The notes under the pieces: model-generated
The model's database searches: none
Told to the model about the DNA's origin: nothing
Seen by the model: the letters and a program-made list of their open reading frames with translations, nothing else
Program-made: the position numbers and the translations under genes
DNA from: Oscillospiraceae bacterium UBA4632
GTDB taxonomy: Bacteria > Bacillota > Clostridia > Oscillospirales > Oscillospiraceae
Assembly (NCBI GenBank): GCA_002405995.1
Contig: DHMW01000119.1
Location: 5,087 to 12,936, forward strand
Length of the DNA: 7,850 nt
Direction of reading: 5' to 3'
In this document: piece after piece, positions 1 to 6,535 of the stretch
Position numbering within the stretch: position 1 is the stretch's first letter
How the letters are laid out: the number at the start of each line of letters is the position of its first letter

Positions 1-314
1 CCGTCCTTCGTCCGGCAGACGTATTCCCAGCCCAGGCGGGCGCGCTTTTCGCGCAGGTTTTCATCGGGGTCGTCATCGTCCGCGGCGGGCTCAAGGTGGT
101 ATCGACAGTCGCGCGGCTCGCCAATCACAAAATCGTCTCCGCGCAAAAGCAGCTTGCCCTCCGCCGCGCGCTCGGAAAGCCACTGCTCGATGCCGCGCGG
201 GTCGTAGGCGCTGGGCGCAAAGCGGATGGTCTTCGTCTCAGGCTCAGTCTCTCTATTCGGCGCGGTCCCGCCGCTCTCCGGAAGCTCCGCCGTTTCGCGC
301 AGGTTCTCGTCCAT
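1..314 (-). CDS. DUF2812-like protein, N-terminal part (3' end off window)
   Basis: Partial gene reading off the left edge; 104 codons plus 2 nt are visible. The ATG at 314-312 is preceded by AGGAGG at 328-323 with 8 nt spacing, which fixes the start. Residues 1-30 are an acidic, low-complexity extension. From about residue 31 the pattern resembles the DUF2812 family: an RFAPSAYDP...IEQWLSERAAEGKLL segment (the 'complete this side, act on the whole' helix), a basic/aromatic CRYHLEP strand, an acidic DDDDPDE run, then a GWEYVC motif at 96-100. In that family the soluble domain is usually followed by membrane segments, and the gene often accompanies a PadR-type regulator; neither can be seen here. 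The molecular function is unknown. It is transcribed independently of dpaAB, from its own promoter. The family call rests on motif resemblance only; that this is a real coding region is much surer, given the promoter and ribosome site. Confidence 0.72.
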   Translation of the reverse strand, partial: MDENLRETAELPESGGTAPNRETEPETKTIRFAPSAYDPRGIEQWLSERAAEGKLLLRGDDFVIGEPRDCRYHLEPAADDDDPDENLREKRARLGWEYVCRTKD

Positions 315-346
315 TCGCGCTCCCTCCTCTCATCTCTCTATGGCAA

Positions 347-375
347 AGTATAAAGAAACGAGGGGCATTTTTCAA
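347..375 (-). promoter_or_regulatory. Sigma-A promoter for the DUF2812-like gene
   Basis: On the minus strand TTGAAA (375-370) is followed by a 17-nt spacer and TATACT (352-347). Both hexamers are one base from consensus and the spacing is optimal. Transcription would start near 340, giving a leader of about 26 nt that carries the AGGAGG ribosome site. Two near-identical 9-10 nt tandem units (371-389) overlap the -35 box and could be an operator. Confidence 0.8.
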
Positions 376-428
376 GCAAGTTCAGCAAGCATTGCCAAAA
401 ATCGCGCGCAAGTTTCGTGTTACATTGC

Positions 429-456
429 AAAAAAGGCAGGAAATTCCTGCCTTTTT
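429..456. terminator. Intrinsic terminator after dpaB (bidirectional form)
   Basis: An 8-bp perfect inverted repeat, GGCAGGAA (435-442) and TTCCTGCC (444-451), is flanked by six A (429-434) and five T (452-456). Read on the minus strand it lies about 10 nt after the dpaB stop and ends in six T, so it should terminate dpaAB. The symmetric A and T tracts mean it could also stop transcription on the plus strand. The formal one-base loop would open to 3-5 nt in RNA. Confidence 0.88.
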
Positions 457-461
457 CCGTT

Positions 462-1022
462 TCATAGCAGAATCGGCTGGATCTGGCGGCCCTCCATTGC
501 CGCCTCGACCGTCGGGATGATCTTGCGGAAGTCCGCGATCAGCGAGGTTGGCTTCGCCTCGGCATTGTCCTGCCCAAAGGGGACAAAGTAGTAGTTTTTC
601 CGGTTCAGCAGCGCCGCGATGTTCGGCGCGCTGGCAGACAGCCCATCGTTCGTCGCAATGGCGAGCACCACGGGCTTGCCGTTGCGCAGGTGTCCCTTCG
701 CCGCCATCGTCACCGCTCCATCGGTGATGCCGTGGGCGAGCTTGGCGAGCGTATTTCCCGTGCAGGGCGCAATGACCAGCACCTCCATTGCCCCCTGCGG
801 GCCAAGCGGCTCCGCCTCCACGATATCGCGCACCGCCCTGCGTCCCGAGAGCGACTCCACGCGCGAGACAAGGTCCTCCGCCGTGCCGAAGCGCGTGGAA
901 TACTTCGCCGCGTTTTCCGACAGGATCGGAACGACTTCGTGTTCCTGCGCGATCTCCTCGTAAATTTTCAGCAGCTCGGGATGATTGCAGAACGAGCCGC
1001 AAAAGGCAAAGCCGATCCTCAT
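462..1022 (-). CDS. dpaB: Dipicolinate synthase subunit B (DpaB/SpoVFB)
   Basis: A 186-residue flavoprotein-like subunit of dipicolinate synthase. With DpaA it makes dipicolinic acid from the dihydrodipicolinate-pathway intermediate in the mother cell; the product is loaded as its calcium chelate into the spore core and gives heat resistance. The N-terminus MRIGFAFCGSF is the first beta strand and turn of the flavoprotein (flavodoxin-like) fold. APCTGNT at 85-91, HGITDGAV at 97-104 and VPFGQD at 147-152 match the conserved DpaB ligand-binding positions. Length is close to the usual size of about 200 residues. An upstream in-frame ATG at 1046 lies within dpaA; I prefer the ATG at 1022 because GGAGG (1034-1030) stands 7 nt upstream and homologues start here. 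The start overlaps the dpaA stop by 4 nt (ATGA), which suggests translational coupling. A hairpin terminator follows. Confidence 0.93.
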   Translation of the reverse strand: MRIGFAFCGSFCNHPELLKIYEEIAQEHEVVPILSENAAKYSTRFGTAEDLVSRVESLSGRRAVRDIVEAEPLGPQGAMEVLVIAPCTGNTLAKLAHGITDGAVTMAAKGHLRNGKPVVLAIATNDGLSASAPNIAALLNRKNYYFVPFGQDNAEAKPTSLIADFRKIIPTVEAAMEGRQIQPILL

Positions 1023-1846
1023 ACGTCCTCCTCCATAAGCCTGCATAAGGTCTTTTTGATCGCCAGCGCCGCCGTCTCCGGCGCGACGCGCCCGGGCAGT
1101 CCTCCTGCCTTGAGATACGAAAGGCGCAGCTTTTCGACCGCGTCCATGTCAAAGCCGCTGCGGCTTGCCAGCTCGATGAGCAGGCAGTCCTGCGGCAGCT
1201 CGGCAAGCAGGCGCTCGCCCAGCACCTCATGCGGCACGGTGTTGAACACGATGCGGAATGCTCCCAGCGCACCCGAGAGACGGTTGATGTGCAGCGGCGC
1301 ATAGCCGAAGGCGTCGATCCACGCAAGGTCGGAAAGCTTACGCGCGCTGACTGTGACCTTTGCGCCCAGCGCGTGCAGATCATGCGCAAGGAGCTTTCCG
1401 ATCCTCCCAAACCCCAGCACAAGGCATTGCGTGCCGTGCAGCGTAACGCTCGTGTGGCGCATCGCCGTTTCGATCGCCCCCTCCGCTGTCGGGATGGCGT
1501 TGCGCACGCTCAGCTCCTCGGCGGTGAAGTAGTCCGCAAGGCGCAGCCCCAGCGACTGTGCGAGCGCCATGGTCTCCGCGCGCACATTGCCCGCATAGAT
1601 GCGCTGCTGCGGCCGCAGGGCGCGCAGCAGTGCGCCTGTCTGCACGTCCGTGCCGCTGATGCACCCGTCCTTCTCCATCGGCAGCGGCAGCACAATGATC
1701 TCCGCCTTCAGCGCATCGCACAGTGCGCGCTCCTCCGGCGCGCCTTCGAGCGCCCACGAGCAGACCTGATACCCGTCCGCCGCCATCATCTGCGCGAGCA
1801 GGCGCATGCGCGCATCGCCGCCCAAAAATGCTATCGTTCGCTCCAT
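1019..1846 (-). CDS. dpaA: Dipicolinate synthase subunit A (DpaA/SpoVFA)
   Basis: A 275-residue subunit of dipicolinate synthase, a dehydrogenase-like partner of DpaB that supplies the NAD(P)-dependent oxidation giving dipicolinate during sporulation. The N-terminal domain (1-130) begins IAFLGGDAR and contains LPLPMEKDG at 53-61. A Rossmann nucleotide-binding domain follows, with VLGFGRIGK (143-151; GxGxxG at 145-150) and VTVSARK. The C-terminal part carries IELASRSGFD (224-233) and LPGRVAPETA (250-259), the DpaA signature. It is somewhat shorter than the B. subtilis protein of about 297 residues. The reading frame is open to 1960, but the upstream part runs through the phoR terminator; the ATG at 1846 has AAAGGGGG (1860-1853) 6 nt upstream and fits homologues. 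It forms a two-gene unit with dpaB, without the asd/dapG/dapA neighbours known in Bacillus. Expression is expected in the mother cell (sigma-K in Bacillus); no convincing promoter is visible. Confidence 0.93.
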   Translation of the reverse strand: MERTIAFLGGDARMRLLAQMMAADGYQVCSWALEGAPEERALCDALKAEIIVLPLPMEKDGCISGTDVQTGALLRALRPQQRIYAGNVRAETMALAQSLGLRLADYFTAEELSVRNAIPTAEGAIETAMRHTSVTLHGTQCLVLGFGRIGKLLAHDLHALGAKVTVSARKLSDLAWIDAFGYAPLHINRLSGALGAFRIVFNTVPHEVLGERLLAELPQDCLLIELASRSGFDMDAVEKLRLSYLKAGGLPGRVAPETAALAIKKTLCRLMEEDV

Positions 1847-1861
1847 CTCATTCCCCCTTTT

Positions 1862-1900
1862 CCATAAAGGGTATGCGCGCATGGCGCGCTTCTTGCCTGC
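1862..1900 (-). promoter_or_regulatory. Weak candidate mother-cell promoter region for dpaAB
   Basis: The only sporulation-type element I see between the phoR terminator and dpaA is CATACCCTT at 1875-1867 on the minus strand, which partly fits the sigma-K -10 pattern CATAnnnTA. No AC-type -35 lies at the right distance; the best is GGCAAG about 16 nt upstream. The start point would fall near 1861 and leave a leader of about 15 nt. A GCGCGC-ATG-GCGCGC inverted repeat (1875-1889) sits in the would-be spacer. The position is logical but the match is poor. Confidence 0.2.
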
Positions 1901-1918
1901 AAGCTTTCGTAAGACGGC

Positions 1919-1955
1919 AAAAAAGAAGGGACCGCTTCCGTTCCGGAAGCGGTCC
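1919..1955 (-). terminator. Intrinsic terminator of the pst-pho operon, after phoR
   Basis: An 11-bp perfect stem, GGACCGCTTCC (1929-1939) and GGAAGCGGTCC (1945-1955), has a 5-nt loop and is followed on the minus strand by CTTCTTTTTT (1928-1919). It begins 13 nt after the phoR stop. There is no T tract on the other side, so it is directional. It separates the phosphate operon from dpaAB and argues that dpaAB has its own promoter. Confidence 0.92.
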
Positions 1956-1968
1956 TGCAAAGCAGCGT

Positions 1969-3627
1969 TTACTTTTCCAGCGGCAGCCAGATGCGGATGG
2001 TCGTGCCCCTGCCCTCCTCGCTGTGCAGCTCGATCTCACCGTGGTGATACTGCACGGCGTGCTTGACGATGGAAAGCCCCAGCCCCGTGCCGCCGCTCGC
2101 CTTGGAGTGGCTCTTGTCCACGCGGTAAAAGCGCTCGAAAATGCGGCTCTGATGCTCCGGCGCGATGCCGATGCCCGTATCGGCGACGGAGACGAAGGCC
2201 CTGCCGCCCTCGCTGCCGGTCGTGACCGTGACGCTGCCGCCCGCGGCATTATATTTGATCGCATTGTCGCAGAGATTGCAGACGACCTCGTACAAGAGCC
2301 GCTTCACGCCGCGCACCTGCACGCTTTCGCCCGTAACGGCAAAGTTGATCTGCTTTTCCTCCGCCGCCTTTGCAAGATCCTGCGCCGCCTCGCGCGCAAG
2401 CGCGAGCAGATCGACGGGCTCCATCGGCATCTCATCGCCCTCGTCGAGCTGGGAGAGCCGGATGATATCGCCGATGAGCGTGACGAGGCGCTGCGCCTCT
2501 GCACGGATGTGCCCGACAAAGCGCGGCACATCGTCCTGCTTGACCATGCCGTTTTCCAGCAGCTCCGCGCTGCCGATAATGCCCTGAAGCGGCGTTTTCA
2601 GCTCGTGGGAGACGTTTGCGGTGAACTCGCGGCGGGTCTGCTCCGCCGTCTCGCGCTCGGTGATATCGAACGCCAGCAGCACCGCGCCGACCGGCGCGCC
2701 GTCTGCGCCGATGCGGCTGATATCAAACTGCCATACGCGCCCGCCGCGCTCGGCGCGCGTTTCGCCATGTCCCTGCTCCATCGCAGCGGCGATGGCAAGG
2801 CTCATATCATGGCTGCGGTCAATGGTCAGGAAATCCCTGCCCACGCAGCCCCCGTCCGCGCCGAAGAGCATGCGCGCCGCGGGATTGATGCTCAGCACCG
2901 TCCCTTTCTCGTCCAGCAGCACGAGTCCCTCGCGCATATTATCCGTGACCTGCGCAAATTCATTTTTCTGCCGCTCCAGCTCGGCAAGCTGCGTGTCGAT
3001 CTGCCGGTGCTGGCGGTTGATGCGCCCGAGCAGCGGGGCGAGCTCCTCATAAGCGTCGTTATCGAGCGGATGCTCGAGGTCCAGCTCATTGAGCGGCTGC
3101 ACGATGCGGCGCGAGATGCGCTTTGCCAGCCATCCGGAAAGGGCGAGCGCCACGATCAGCACGACAAGGATCGGCTGCACCATGCCCACGAGCAGCACGC
3201 CCGCGGTCGCGCGGCTGACGGAAACGCGCAGGACGCTGCCGTCGGAAAGGCGGCGCGCACAGTACATCGTCTTTTGCAGAAGCGTTGCCGAATAGCGCGT
3301 GCTCTCGCCCGTGCCGGTCTCAAGCGCCTGGCGCACCTCTGCACGGCCGGCGTGGTTTTCAAGGCTCTCCGCGTCGGTCACGGTGTCGAAGCGCACCGTG
3401 CCGTCCGGCGCGATCCACGTCAGGCGGCAGCGCTGGGAGGATACATCGGCAAGGTAGTCCGCGCCGTTTTCCTCCACCGCCGCGGCGGCCAGCGAAAGCT
3501 CGTCGCGCAGCTGATTCTTCTCCACACTGCCGAAGTATTCATACAGGCAGCCCATGATGACCACAAAGCTGGCAAGCAGCACCGCCCCCGCCACAAGCAG
3601 GATGGACCGAAAGATCTTTTTTGTCAT
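1969..3627 (-). CDS. phoR: PhoR-type sensor histidine kinase
   Basis: A 552-residue membrane sensor kinase, likely the phosphate-starvation sensor that phosphorylates the response regulator encoded just upstream. Order: TM1 about 6-27; extracytoplasmic domain about 31-140 with the dG-V-D...ENHAGRAE...RYSATL...MYCAR pattern typical of clostridial PhoR sensors; TM2 about 143-166; a degenerate HAMP/linker with coiled coil at 170-222; PAS domain about 224-322 ending in DITER; dimerisation box FTANVSHELKTPLQG with phospho-acceptor His341; N box NLCDNAIKYN (Asn455); G1 DTGIG (483-487); F box FERFYRVD; G2 GTGLGL (513-518). All catalytic motifs are intact. The frame is open to 3759, but the ATG at 3627 is chosen because it begins MTKKIFRSI directly before TM1, has GGAGG (3639-3635) 7 nt upstream, and overlaps the regulator stop by 4 nt. 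Two cysteines (67 and 123) lie in the outer domain. Last gene of the operon, followed by a terminator. Confidence 0.93.
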   Translation of the reverse strand: MTKKIFRSILLVAGAVLLASFVVIMGCLYEYFGSVEKNQLRDELSLAAAAVEENGADYLADVSSQRCRLTWIAPDGTVRFDTVTDAESLENHAGRAEVRQALETGTGESTRYSATLLQKTMYCARRLSDGSVLRVSVSRATAGVLLVGMVQPILVVLIVALALSGWLAKRISRRIVQPLNELDLEHPLDNDAYEELAPLLGRINRQHRQIDTQLAELERQKNEFAQVTDNMREGLVLLDEKGTVLSINPAARMLFGADGGCVGRDFLTIDRSHDMSLAIAAAMEQGHGETRAERGGRVWQFDISRIGADGAPVGAVLLAFDITERETAEQTRREFTANVSHELKTPLQGIIGSAELLENGMVKQDDVPRFVGHIRAEAQRLVTLIGDIIRLSQLDEGDEMPMEPVDLLALAREAAQDLAKAAEEKQINFAVTGESVQVRGVKRLLYEVVCNLCDNAIKYNAAGGSVTVTTGSEGGRAFVSVADTGIGIAPEHQSRIFERFYRVDKSHSKASGGTGLGLSIVKHAVQYHHGEIELHSEEGRGTTIRIWLPLEK

Positions 3628-4304
3628 GCGTCCGCCTCCATCCGGTAGCCCACGCCGCGCACGGTCTCGATCTTCTCGCCGTAGGCGCCGAGCTTCTGGC
3701 GCAGTGTGCGGATGTGCATATCCACCGTGCGCGTTTCGCCGCAGTAGTCCGTGCCCCATACGTCCGCCATCAGCTGATCGCGGGAGAACGCCGCGCCGGG
3801 GTGCGAGAGAAACAGGCGCAGCAGCGCAAATTCCTTATACGTCAGCTCAATGCGCGCGCCGTCCGCCGTGACGGTATGGCTCGTCTCGTCCAGCGCAAGT
3901 CCTCCGCAGCGCAGCTGTCCGGGCACGGGGGCCGCCGCGTGGGCGCGGCGCAGCACCGCCTTGACGCAGGAGACAAGCTCCATCACGCCAAAGGGCTTGA
4001 CAAGGTAATAGTCCGCGCCGAGATCCAGGCCGCGGATCTTATCATACTCCGCCCCCTTCGCCGTCGCCATGACGACGGGAATGGCGCACAGCGCGCTGTC
4101 CGCGCGCATGCGGCGCAGCAGCTCCAGCCCGTCGATGCCGGGCAGCATCACATCGAGCACGACCAGCTCCGGCGCGCGCTCGCGGTGCAGCGCCTCCCAG
4201 AAGCTCGTCCCATCGGCAAAGCCTTCGGCCTCGAAGCCCGTGGAGCGCAGGGCATAGACCTCGATATCACGGATGCTGGCGTCATCCTCCACGCACCAGA
4301 CCAT
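3624..4304 (-). CDS. phoB: PhoB/PhoP-type response regulator (OmpR family)
   Basis: A 226-residue two-component response regulator. The receiver domain (1 to about 117) has the acidic pocket Glu6/Asp7/Asp8, phospho-acceptor Asp51 in VVLDVMLPG, Thr81 and Lys103 in LVKPFG. The C-terminal winged-helix DNA-binding domain (about 128-222) shows LTYKEFALLRLFL, the FSRDQLMADVWG element, and the recognition helix and wing in RTVDMHIRTLRQKLG...IETVRGVGYRM. It is most likely the partner of the PhoR-type kinase directly downstream and would control phosphate-starvation genes, possibly including its own operon. The start at 4304 is 3 nt after the phoU stop, with AGGAGGG upstream. The PhoB/PhoP name follows from context (phoU before, phoR after); sequence alone supports only the OmpR family. 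Expected target boxes would lie upstream of pstS or pstC, outside the window. Confidence 0.92.
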   Translation of the reverse strand: MVWCVEDDASIRDIEVYALRSTGFEAEGFADGTSFWEALHRERAPELVVLDVMLPGIDGLELLRRMRADSALCAIPVVMATAKGAEYDKIRGLDLGADYYLVKPFGVMELVSCVKAVLRRAHAAAPVPGQLRCGGLALDETSHTVTADGARIELTYKEFALLRLFLSHPGAAFSRDQLMADVWGTDYCGETRTVDMHIRTLRQKLGAYGEKIETVRGVGYRMEADA

Positions 4305-4307
4305 CGT

Positions 4308-4958
4308 TTATCCCTCCTCGCTCTTATGCTCGCCGGTCACGGAAAAGATGACCCACTCGGCGATATTGGTCGCATGGTCGCCGATGCGCTCGAAGTACTT
4401 GGCGATCATCAGAATATCCAGCGCGAACTCGCCGTCTGCGGGATCTGCGGCGATGCGGGCGATGAGCGCCTGGCGAACACGCGTAAAATAATCGTCCACC
4501 GTATCGTCCTCGGCGATGACCTGTTCGGCAAGCGCCGTGTCGCGCCTGACATAGGCATCCACGCTGTCCGTGACCATTTTGATCGTTGAGCGCGCCATGC
4601 CGCGCATCAGCTCGCTGCTTTCCGTGCCGCGCCCGTTGAGCAGCAGCACGATCTCGGCGATATCCTCCGCCTGGTCGCCAATGCGCTCCATATCCGTGAT
4701 CATCTTGAGCGCGGCGGAGATCTGGCGCAGGTCGCGCGCCACGGGCTGCTGCTGCAAAAGGAGCTTGAGGCACAGCGACTCGATCTCGCGTTCCTTGCGG
4801 TCGATCTCCGCATCCAGCGGGGACACGCGCGCGGCAAGCGTGCCGCTGCCCTCCGTAAGCGACTGCGCGGCGAGGGCGATGACCTCCTCGCACAGCGCGC
4901 CCATCTCAATGAGCTCGCGGTTCAAAAGCGATAACTGTTCGTCAAACCGGCTTCTCAT
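4308..4958 (-). CDS. phoU: Phosphate signalling and transport regulator PhoU
   Basis: A 216-residue, all-helical cytoplasmic protein of usual PhoU length, built from two homologous three-helix repeats. Each repeat carries the metal-binding signature: MERIGDQAEDIAE at 90-102 (Glu91, Asp95, Asp99) and FERIGDHATNIAEW at 189-202 (Glu190, Asp194, Asn198). PhoU-family proteins sit between the PstB transporter subunit and the PAS region of PhoR, dampening kinase output and phosphate uptake when phosphate is plentiful. Here the gene lies between pstB and the two-component pair, which fits that linking role. Its ATG (4958) directly abuts the pstB stop (TAAATG), with GGGGAGG about 9 nt upstream. No other start competes. 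Confidence 0.96.
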   Translation of the reverse strand: MRSRFDEQLSLLNRELIEMGALCEEVIALAAQSLTEGSGTLAARVSPLDAEIDRKEREIESLCLKLLLQQQPVARDLRQISAALKMITDMERIGDQAEDIAEIVLLLNGRGTESSELMRGMARSTIKMVTDSVDAYVRRDTALAEQVIAEDDTVDDYFTRVRQALIARIAADPADGEFALDILMIAKYFERIGDHATNIAEWVIFSVTGEHKSEEG

Positions 4959-5714
4959 TTAACCGAACCTCCCCGTGATGTAATCCTCTGTCCGCTTATC
5001 CTGCGGCTGGGAGAATAGCCTTTCCGTTTCACCGCACTCCACGAGCTCGCCGAGCAGGAAGAACGCCGTGCGGTCGGAAATACGCGCCGCCTGCTGCATA
5101 TTGTGCGTGACAATGACGATGGTATATTTTTCCTTCAGCTCCATGGCGAGCTCCTCGATCTTGGAGGTCGAAATGGGGTCGAGCGCGCTCGTTGGCTCGT
5201 CCATCAGCAGCACCTCGGGCTCGACGGCGAGCGCACGGGCGATGCAGAGGCGCTGCTGCTGACCGCCGGAGAGTCCGAGCGCGTTTTTCTTCAGCCGGTC
5301 CTTGACCTCATCCCAGATCGCCGCGCCGCGCAGGGACCTTTCGACGATCTCGTCGAGCTTCGCCCTATTCCTCACGCCGTGCGTACGCGGGCCGTAGGCG
5401 ATGTTGTCGTAAATGCTCATCGGGAAGGGGTTCGGCTTCTGGAACACCATCCCCACCTGACGCCGCAGCTCGCTCACATCGACGGACGGGTCAAAGATGT
5501 CCCCTCCCTTATAGAGGACGCTGCCCGTGATCTTCACGTCGGGGATCAGATCGTTCATGCGGTCAAGCGTCTTCAAAAACGTCGATTTTCCGCAGCCTGA
5601 TGGGCCGATGAGCGCTGTGATGCTCTTTTCGGGAATTTCGATATTGATGTCCTTGAGCGCCTGATGGCTCCCGTACCACAGGCACAGGTCCTTGACAGAA
5701 AGAATACTGCTCAT
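4959..5714 (-). CDS. pstB: Phosphate ABC transporter ATP-binding protein PstB
   Basis: A 251-residue ATPase of the high-affinity phosphate importer, working as a dimer on the cytoplasmic face of PstC-PstA. Walker A is GPSGCGKST (37-45); the Q loop is in MVFQKPNPFPMSIYDN (Gln92), a stretch characteristic of PstB; the signature is LSGGQQQRL (148-156); Walker B is VLLMDEPTSALD with Asp172 and Glu173; the switch histidine is His204 in IVTHNM. It is full length for the family and all motifs are intact. The ATG at 5714 overlaps the stop of the upstream kinase gene by 4 nt (ATGA), and its ribosome site (AGAGGACT) is weaker than those elsewhere in the operon, so translation probably depends on coupling to the kinase gene. 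phoU follows without a gap. Confidence 0.97.
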   Translation of the reverse strand: MSSILSVKDLCLWYGSHQALKDINIEIPEKSITALIGPSGCGKSTFLKTLDRMNDLIPDVKITGSVLYKGGDIFDPSVDVSELRRQVGMVFQKPNPFPMSIYDNIAYGPRTHGVRNRAKLDEIVERSLRGAAIWDEVKDRLKKNALGLSGGQQQRLCIARALAVEPEVLLMDEPTSALDPISTSKIEELAMELKEKYTIVIVTHNMQQAARISDRTAFFLLGELVECGETERLFSQPQDKRTEDYITGRFG

Positions 5715-6535
5715 AGTCCTCTTTTCTCTTTCAATACGTCCTCAAAGGCGAGGCCGTACCAGTGGCCCCCGCCCCTTTTTTCAGTTTTCCGTATGCAGTC
5801 GTCGCAGAATTCCGCCGCATCCTTCAGGGCATGCGGCATGTCCTTGCCGTTCATCAGCTCGCCGCAGAGGGCGGAGACGAACACATCGCCCGTGCCGTGC
5901 AGCGTGTGCGGAAGGCGCGGCTTGAAAATTTCCATGTACTGCCCGTTCAGCCGCGCGCAGTAGCCGATCTCCTCTCCGCGGTGAACGCCCGTGATGATGA
6001 CGTTTTCCGCCGCGAGCGCATCAAGAAGCGCTTCGACCGGCGCGTCCATGCCGCAGTCTGCGAGCAGCGCCGCCTCCGTGCGGTTGGGCGTGATGAGCTG
6101 CGCGCTTTCGCACAGCGCGCGCATTGCCTGCACATACTCGTCTGTAAAGCAGCCGTACAGCGCGCCGTTGTCGCCCAGCACGGGGTCAACTGCAACGAGG
6201 GTGTTCTCCCCCGCAAAGTCGCAGAGGAAGTCCTTTGCAAAATGGATCTGCTCCACCGAGCCGAAAAAGCCCGTGCAGATGCCGTCGAATTTGATCTGGA
6301 GCTGTTTCCAGTGCGCGGCGAAGGCTTTCATCTCCTCCGTCATGTCGCGCATGACGTAGCCGCCGAAGCCGTCCGCCGTGTGAGTCGATAGGATCGCCGT
6401 CGGCAGCGGCACCGCCTCCACCCCATAGGCGGAGAGGATGGGCATGGCCACGCTCAGCGAGCACTTGCCAAAGCACGAGAGGTCGTTGATGAGCGCCATG
6501 CGCTTCATGCCGCTTCCGTTGACAGACTGATTCAT
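5711..6535 (-). CDS. PfkB/ribokinase-superfamily kinase, pyridoxal/pyridoxamine kinase-like
   Basis: A 274-residue cytoplasmic kinase resembling clostridial pyridoxamine (PdxY/PdxK-like) kinases, which phosphorylate B6 vitamers to make or salvage pyridoxal phosphate. Seen: N-terminal strand and loop ALINDLSCFGKCSLSVAMPILS (14-35 region), LPTAILSTHT (44-53), VDPVLGDNG (116-124), ITPNRTEA (148-155), ITGVHRG (181-187), and the anion-hole/catalytic motif HGTGD (213-217, Asp217 the likely base). Length fits the family. Two starts are possible: the ATG at 6535, which overlaps the pstA stop by 4 nt with AGGAA upstream, or the ATG at 6508 (MKRMALINDL), where most homologues seem to begin, with GGAAG upstream. 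The gene sits between pstA and pstB, overlapping pstB by 4 nt, an unusual place for a B6 kinase. Substrate is inferred from family resemblance; another small alcohol substrate cannot be excluded. Confidence 0.87.
   Translation of the reverse strand: MNQSVNGSGMKRMALINDLSCFGKCSLSVAMPILSAYGVEAVPLPTAILSTHTADGFGGYVMRDMTEEMKAFAAHWKQLQIKFDGICTGFFGSVEQIHFAKDFLCDFAGENTLVAVDPVLGDNGALYGCFTDEYVQAMRALCESAQLITPNRTEAALLADCGMDAPVEALLDALAAENVIITGVHRGEEIGYCARLNGQYMEIFKPRLPHTLHGTGDVFVSALCGELMNGKDMPHALKDAAEFCDDCIRKTEKRGGGHWYGLAFEDVLKEKRGL

Noticed and set aside
1..314. Shared DENLRE peptide (residues 2-7 and 84-89) and matching DNA in the DUF2812-like gene as an internal repeat
   Set aside because: Six residues and roughly 17 similar bases in an acidic, low-complexity context are too short to claim duplication.
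382..1422. 346-codon open frame on the minus strand spanning the dpaA-dpaB junction
   Set aside because: It is out of frame with both dpa genes, whose conserved motifs (GFGRIG, PCTGNT) are in the other frames. The product is Arg/Ala/Ser-rich and runs through the terminator at 429-456.
1862..1876. CATACCCTT as a firm sigma-K promoter for dpaA
   Set aside because: It lacks a recognisable -35 at the right distance, only partly fits the -10, and would leave a leader of about 15 nt. Kept only as a low-confidence feature.
1892..1903. CTTGC-CT-GCAAG inverted repeat upstream of dpaA
   Set aside because: Five-base arms with a 2-base loop are expected by chance at this composition, and there is no T tract or operator context.
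1723..3648. 641-codon open frame on the plus strand, antisense to phoR
   Set aside because: It is an antisense shadow of the well-supported phoR frame, as commonly happens in GC-rich genes. The translation is rich in Arg, Ala, His and Leu with no domain pattern, has no good ribosome site, and crosses the phoR terminator and the dpaA start.
3621..4589. 322-codon open frame on the plus strand, antisense to the response regulator and phoU
   Set aside because: Both minus-strand genes have full motif sets; this frame has a compositionally biased product and no ribosome site. It is a shadow.
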